DNA from: Zychaea mexicana
Taxonomy: Eukaryota > Mucoromycota > Mucoromycetes > Mucorales > Lichtheimiaceae
Direction of reading: 5' to 3'
NCBI RefSeq assembly: GCF_025766255.1
Contig: NW_026516770.1
Location: forward strand, 96,476-160,475
Length of the DNA stretch: 64,000 nucleotides
Part shown: positions 58,555-64,000 of the stretch, piece after piece
How the letters are laid out: every line of letters begins with the position of its first letter
Numbering within the stretch: the stretch's first letter is position 1
Notes under the pieces: generated by a model
What the model was told of the DNA's origin: nothing
Seen by the model: only the letters and a program-made list of their open reading frames with translations
The model's database searches: none
Program-made: the position numbers and the translations under genes

Positions 58555-61500
58555 AATATTTCACACAAATGTTGCCATGTATCCTTTACGTACCCATCCA
58601 ACCTCTTTTTTCCCCACTCAACAACCGTCCATCCCAATATCAGTAACGTTCATCGACATTTTTCTGATTAAACACACCGTTCGAACATTTCTTCCTCATT
58701 GCTGCAATTCTTCTATATTGTATCGCCTAAGTTCGCATCTGCACTTAGCGATAAACTGCATAGTTAACAATGTGTGCATAGGTGTAATAGCAATTTTAAT
58801 ATTGCGCTCAATTAGCGCATAAGTTTGCCCAACCCAATCAGCGTGTCTATCTTTCAGAAAAAAAGAAGAGACATTGCAAAATGTTAGAATATCATCTCTT
58901 TATAGCCCTTTATATATAATGTACATCGTACCGCTTCAACGCAGACACAAGCGTTCCTGTACGTCGTACATCAGCGTCAGCGTTACATTCCGAGTAAAAA
59001 GTAGAGTCCCTTTTCCATATTACTTTGCTTTTCTTCCCGAATCCCCGTCTATCATTATTATCATTGGCTGTATAGCTACCGGGCAGCTTTGCATTCTACT
59101 TACTTTATTAATTATCGCACTCTGACAAAGCACGTCATTCTGACACCACTATCGTTAGTCTGAAAGCCCGGTAGTACAACGACATATTCTGTGTAAAGAG
59201 ATTGAGATATATGGGATCGGCTTACGATACCCAGAATTATATGTATCAAGTATAAAACCAGGCATTGAAGATACGAAAAATATCCGCATGGCCATTCAAC
59301 TTGACTTGGATTCACTGGGTCCTCATGTTCTCCCACCGCAGAGGTTCTAACACTCGTTACCAGACGACACCAGCACTTACCTCAGCTTGGCTCGTTCGCA
59401 CATTCGATATGAAGACGGTGTCAGACAGGCTCCTCAGTAAGCGAGGGATACTGTGCACTGTCGTATTCCTGGAGTCAGTCTGAAGAAATGGTCATCGACG
59501 GAAATACTGGCAAAGCAAAGTAATTCAAAGCACATAGACCACAGCACGGCAATCACAAGATTATATTCCAGTCGAGACAGTACGAAACCCCCCGCGAGAA
59601 CGAGAAAGTGTCCCTCAAAAGACTGAATCGTCGATTTGAAGGCGTTCTTCAGCAGATGTACAATTTGCCGTTATGAACCGGAGCTGCTGCTAGAAACCAT
59701 ATTACCGGTTATCTATATAATCCTGATGGTGTATCAAGGAGCCACACTGAGAAATCACAGGATAGAAAGTAGACGTATACATGTTATTTTTACGAGCACT
59801 GCCAGTGACAATCTACAGTAGTGTCACAAAGTGAGCACAGGACAACAATATCATTATTGTCATACACAGATATACCTTTGATACCTTTTGTTTATATCGG
59901 CTGGATACAAAAAATGCGCATCTCCAACGAGGCATATATCACAGTTGAATTATGAGTAGAACTACCGATGAACGAACAAGTTCATCTTATGCAAGTTACA
60001 GTACGAAGGATATGTTATAAAACACATATACGTACCTAGTTCGAGTTCCAGATCCTAGAACATTATTATTTGGCGGAAAGAATTTCGAGACCGCTTAGCC
60101 TGTGCATCTACGTATTTCGGTCATCGTATTATTATGATGGTGTTACTGAGAGTTGAACAAAATGCATCGGAACCGAATGGAAATCAGTACAAGGTCAAAT
60201 ATAATGGGCAGGAGATATTGTCAACGTAAAATTTGCTTACTTAAAGGCATTACAGTATGTCGACCGGTGGGCGATCAAGTAGGGATGTCATCAAATATGA
60301 TTTCGCCAGACGAGAGTGTTTCAAAAGCATGAAAGAATGGTTGCTTGAAATACCTACTTGTGATTTATAATACTGCCCGCTTGAAGGGTTTGCATAAATA
60401 GAAAATACCAAATGGACATGTCTTGTTGACTGAGCCCGTGCACTCTATTTTTACAGTAGTTACCGAATTTGGCGTGCATGTCAAAAACGAGAATTCATGC
60501 GACTAGATTGTCTGTCATTGTGGAAATGGCTCAGCAAAAGCATAATCTATAACCATGAAGTCCATGATGATACCTATGTGTATATAAATAATAATTAAAT
60601 CCTTTCAAAGAAGCTGTCTACGTAAGTACATAGTGTACGCTTCAACCAACGACATCTACTTCCTCCTAATCCATGTAGGAGAAGAAGACATGTCTTACTT
60701 GGCAAAGAATTCTTAGGGCTCCTTCAGAGAGACGATGTCGTGTGTTGACGGCAGGATATCGTGTTCGCGTGGCTAGTATAAATATACACTCTCAATAATA
60801 CGATTAAGAAAATCAACAAAAAAACAGCATTATGATACGAGGATGATTCCTGGTCTTTTATTTTGTATGAAAAATATATCGTTAGGTAATAGGACATCCC
60901 GTCAATATATAGTTGATACAAGCAATATTTGCAGACAAGCCAAAGGACTATCAAAGAAAGAAGTTAGAGCAAGCCATACTTGGAGTATTTAGTAAAAGCA
61001 AGCAACAATTGAAACAATCACTCACCACTTCGTATTTCCAGAACAGATCGTCGCGGCCCCTACCCTACCCTCCCATTGCTGGGAGAACCTCCACTTTCGT
61101 CTGGGCTCCAGAACCTATCATAGATGCAATTATCCCCTCGCTCGCTCTTCAGACGTTTTCTTGTGTATATTTTGCCACTAACCGTTCTCTGTGACGCCTC
61201 CTCTTATCCGTGTACGTGACCTCACCATACTGCCCAATCCCGTATGGCTGCCTGCTACGGCGGCATGACCCTGACAGTCATCGCGTTTAGTTGTGGCCGC
61301 GCTCCACTGCATAGTCTCTACGTGTTGCCGACCCGTGCCCCGAACCTAACGTCTATGCGCGGCCGGTGGTCAGTTTATCGAGTCATTTCCAGGACTCAGC
61401 AAGCGGTCACAGGGAGTACAGGATCAAGAGGTGGGCGCAGGTCACGATTTACTGGAGAGGTGCATGCGCAATCGAACTTACCATGCTTTCGCTCTTCCAC

Positions 61501-63591
61501 TCGCAAGGTAAACCAAAATTTCTTTCAGGCCTTCCGACAAAAGAGAAAAAGGTTAGGCATCGCCCAATCCGCGAACCAATCCTGATAAATCTTAACAACT
61601 ACAGCAGCGAAAGCACGTAGAAAATCAAGTTATTAAGACGTAAATACCAGAAGAATGCTACCCTAGTTGAAGAAGTACAGAAAAAGAATAGTTACCCTGT
61701 AGTCGTCACGCATATCCGTCCGCCGCCGCTACTACTACTACTACACACGCAAAATCAACGACAATGATTAAAAGAAACGTTGGTGACGCATTCGAAAAAA
61801 AAAAACAAGTTGGAGATCATTGAAATTTGAAAGGTGTTATTTTTTTTGAATGGGGGAAAAGAGAAAGATTAGAGTAGGAGGAAAAACTTACACTGCAAAG
61901 GTTCCATAGTACACCGCGTGTGTCAGAAGCAGATTCGCCGACAAGGGTTCATAAAGAAAGCGAATTGCCAATGGAGTATGTGTTAGAAAAAAGAACTCTT
62001 TTGAAAGAGCGAGTGAGGAACTGATTGAAGTAACTCGTTCGCGCATTGCTCTACTTACACGCCCAGGTTTGTTGCCATCACGGTTCTTGTTGAAAGAGAC
62101 AAGAGTGGTGATGGAAAAAACCTTTACTTGACTGTCAAATTATTGAAACAACGACACAACCATGGCGCACTGCCTAAGCCTCGCTGCTTCGCTGCTTTTT
62201 TTCTGCATGGGATATCATTAAGAGTTTACACATACACCGAGTATCTCCATGTCTCCCGGTTCGTGCCTCGTCTGCATTACACACCCAGGTTTCACCTTGG
62301 GACTGAGCTCCGCACCTTTTGCAGGTACCTTTTTTGTGTAGACGATGATTTATTGAAATACCGTTGTTGTCGGTATTTATAATGTCAGAAAAGAGGGTTG
62401 ACAAACGCACTATGAAAAAGTACTGATTTCAATGTAATGCGGGCTGCTACACCGTCGGGCCAGAAGGTTGATCCTTGAAACACTTGATGCCAATGGGAGT
62501 CCCATATGTGGAGTATGGTAGTGGCGATGATACATATGAACTCTGGTTTGACCGTGAGCGGGAAGGTGTTGAGAGACCTACTGTAATGTGATCACACGTC
62601 AAAGACTCATGGTCGACAAGGAAGCGCTTTGCAGGTACCGCTATACTCGCACGGATAAACTGAAGGACCGGATGTGTCATAATCACCTCCTTACAACATA
62701 GCAATCGTTGCCATCGTTACTTTACCTCACATGCTGCTGCAGAACCCCCATGCGTAGCTCATATAGCTTTCTCTATGTATTTGTTATCAAAACACACCTC
62801 CCCTGGCTAGTAGTACCTCCACCTTCTTGTGCGCCCTCTGAGTGTAAACTTCAATTCACTTCTTGCACGATTAACCATCATCTCCTCGTTAGTGCATACT
62901 GATGAGTTGACAGCGAATTTGGCATTATCATAGTAGTCACTAGATCAACTTAGTACTTTGGTGCTTTTGTGTACCCATCGCTATACCTCTATTAGAGGAA
63001 TCTCCTATGATATCTTTCTTCCCTGTGTATTTCGTTTGTCTACTTTTTACACTGTAAAGCGTCAATCAGTAGTATTGGTGCGTATTGTATCTGTTGTTTC
63101 GGCCCCAATTCTACCACTGACACAATAAAACAGACGGTTATTCTGAGACAATTTAAGTCTATACTCATCAGTACTTTAAGCGTATGTGAGAGGCGTACGC
63201 ATAGATTCGTTTCCAAACACTCTGTTTTTCCGCCTTACAATACAATAATGTGAATCTTGGTGTTGTCCCACTCGAACAGTCGTATGTGGTGTTGGCTATT
63301 CCTAAATTTCTGTTTTCACATTGGCTTTTGATACGGACACTCTCTTCTATTTTTGATCCTCATCAGGTTACACTCATCCTATAAATATATACTTGTGGGG
63401 GTTGTCCGCAAGGATGTTCACTTGTTATTGCTACTACAGATCAGTCGATATATCAACAGAAGAGAACCTTAAAGGGTACATGAAAAACATCCTTAATGCT
63501 TTTCAAACTTTCTAGGATGTCTCTACACGGATGTGTTTATGCGCAGTAATTTCAATAAAGTATGAAAAGGCTCCTCAATAACAGTATACTT

Positions 63592-63630
<39 letters not shown>

Positions 63631-64000
63631 TAAATCTTCAACTTCTTTCAACCTACGTTTATCACCCTACTACTGTATCCCAACACTATGGAGCAATTGA
63701 TTGAAACTACTTACACCGAATAAAATATGCACTGTTACAATACGTATACGTCAAGTCCTATTAACTACATACTGTATAAGCACTAGCTATGGTGTGCATG
63801 CATTTCGCTAGAATACCTTCGTTGCTAGTTTTTCAAAAGAGAATACAGAGCGCAAACACACTAATACACTGTCCAAAGACATCATCAGATAAGATATTTG
63901 GTTAACATCAAAAGTATATACAGACAACTACCACGGCAACCAGCTAAGCATTGTAGCATAGACACAATTGTAAAGCACGGAAACACTATACTCGGATTAT
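58555..64000. other. 5.4 kb terminal region without a secure gene
   Basis: I found no recognised gene, RNA or transposon. Notable: a stretch of higher GC at about 61020-61500 with open frames on both strands, and minus-strand open segments bounded by good splice sites between 61500 and 62090. The latter include an ATG at about 62089 opening MATNLG before GTGTAAGT, a segment with LAIRFLYEPLSANLLLTHAV, and one ending QDWFADWAMPNLFLFCRKA and a stop; the joins do not all keep frame. A minus-strand frame at 62447-62679 (MTHPVLQFIRASIAVPAKRF) is plausible but unsupported. Confidence 0.45.
63593..63625. repeat. (TA)n microsatellite
   Basis: About sixteen TA dinucleotides followed by TATTATATTAAAT. 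Confidence 0.95.

Noticed and set aside
60030..60060. GTTCGAGTTCC, resembling a tRNA T-loop
   Set aside because: No matching acceptor stem, anticodon arm or D-arm could be laid out around it.
62174..62410. Minus-strand frame with Cys/His pattern (GTCKRCGAQSQGETWVCNAD)
   Set aside because: Suggests a zinc ribbon, but a second frame across the same bases is equally open and no second exon or homologue is recognisable.

Overview
The window is fungal nuclear DNA, most likely from an early-diverging filamentous fungus of the Mucoromycota. Genes are intron-rich, with short introns (mostly 45-130 nt) that have GTAAGT-type donors and CTAAC/CTAAT-like branch sites. Intergenic DNA is AT-rich and full of microsatellites. 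The gene set is typically fungal: INO80 Arp5, THO2, kynureninase, UGP1, old yellow enzyme, phosphoketolase, endosulfine and an F-box/LRR protein. The assignment to Mucoromycota is an inference from gene style, not from a marker.

Layout. 0-3.1 kb: HAM1-type lipid-binding protein (-). 4.6-6.9: Ariadne-type RBR ubiquitin ligase (+). 7.8-11.4: ARP5 (-). 11.9-13.4: DEDDy 3'-5' exonuclease (-). 14.0-15.3: five-exon unknown protein with a helical-repeat-like C-terminus (+). 16.1-17.5: low-complexity protein with repeated Phe-rich basic motifs (-). 17.5-22.2: gene-poor. 22.2-23.4: old yellow enzyme (+). 24.6-26.5: triple-RRM protein of TIA-1/Nam8 type (-). 28.9-30.6: kynureninase (+), tail-to-tail with a membrane-anchored glycosyltransferase-like protein (-, to 32.0). 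33.3-35.4: UGP1 (-). 37.6-39.6: F-box/LRR protein (+). 40.5-41.5: SPRY protein with a PPxY motif (+), tail-to-tail with endosulfine/Igo1 (-, 41.6-42.1). Endosulfine is head-to-head with phosphoketolase (+, 42.4-45.5). 45.7-48.3 is a graveyard: a broken Mutator-like transposase, a U6-snRNA-like relic and a fragment of an MFS transporter gene. The intact MFS paralogue follows at 50.6-52.8 (+), then THO2 (+, 53.1-58.6). From 58.6 kb to the end I found no secure gene.

How the genes relate. This is not a single pathway cluster. Several genes concern carbon flux and nutrient signalling (UGP1, phosphoketolase, endosulfine, MFS carrier). The divergent endosulfine/phosphoketolase promoter carries a perfect CRE-type palindrome next to the phosphoketolase TATA box, which would fit nutrient/cAMP control. 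Others serve nuclear and RNA processes (Arp5, THO2, the triple-RRM protein) or ubiquitin-linked turnover (RBR ligase, F-box protein, PPxY-SPRY candidate adaptor).

Gene models were spliced by eye from frame continuity and splice consensus. Where the phase of every exon was checked, lengths are given: kynureninase 461 aa, phosphoketolase 798 aa, OYE 362 aa, F-box 617 aa, SPRY 294 aa, the five-exon unknown 295 aa, the low-complexity protein 403 aa. Elsewhere they are approximate.
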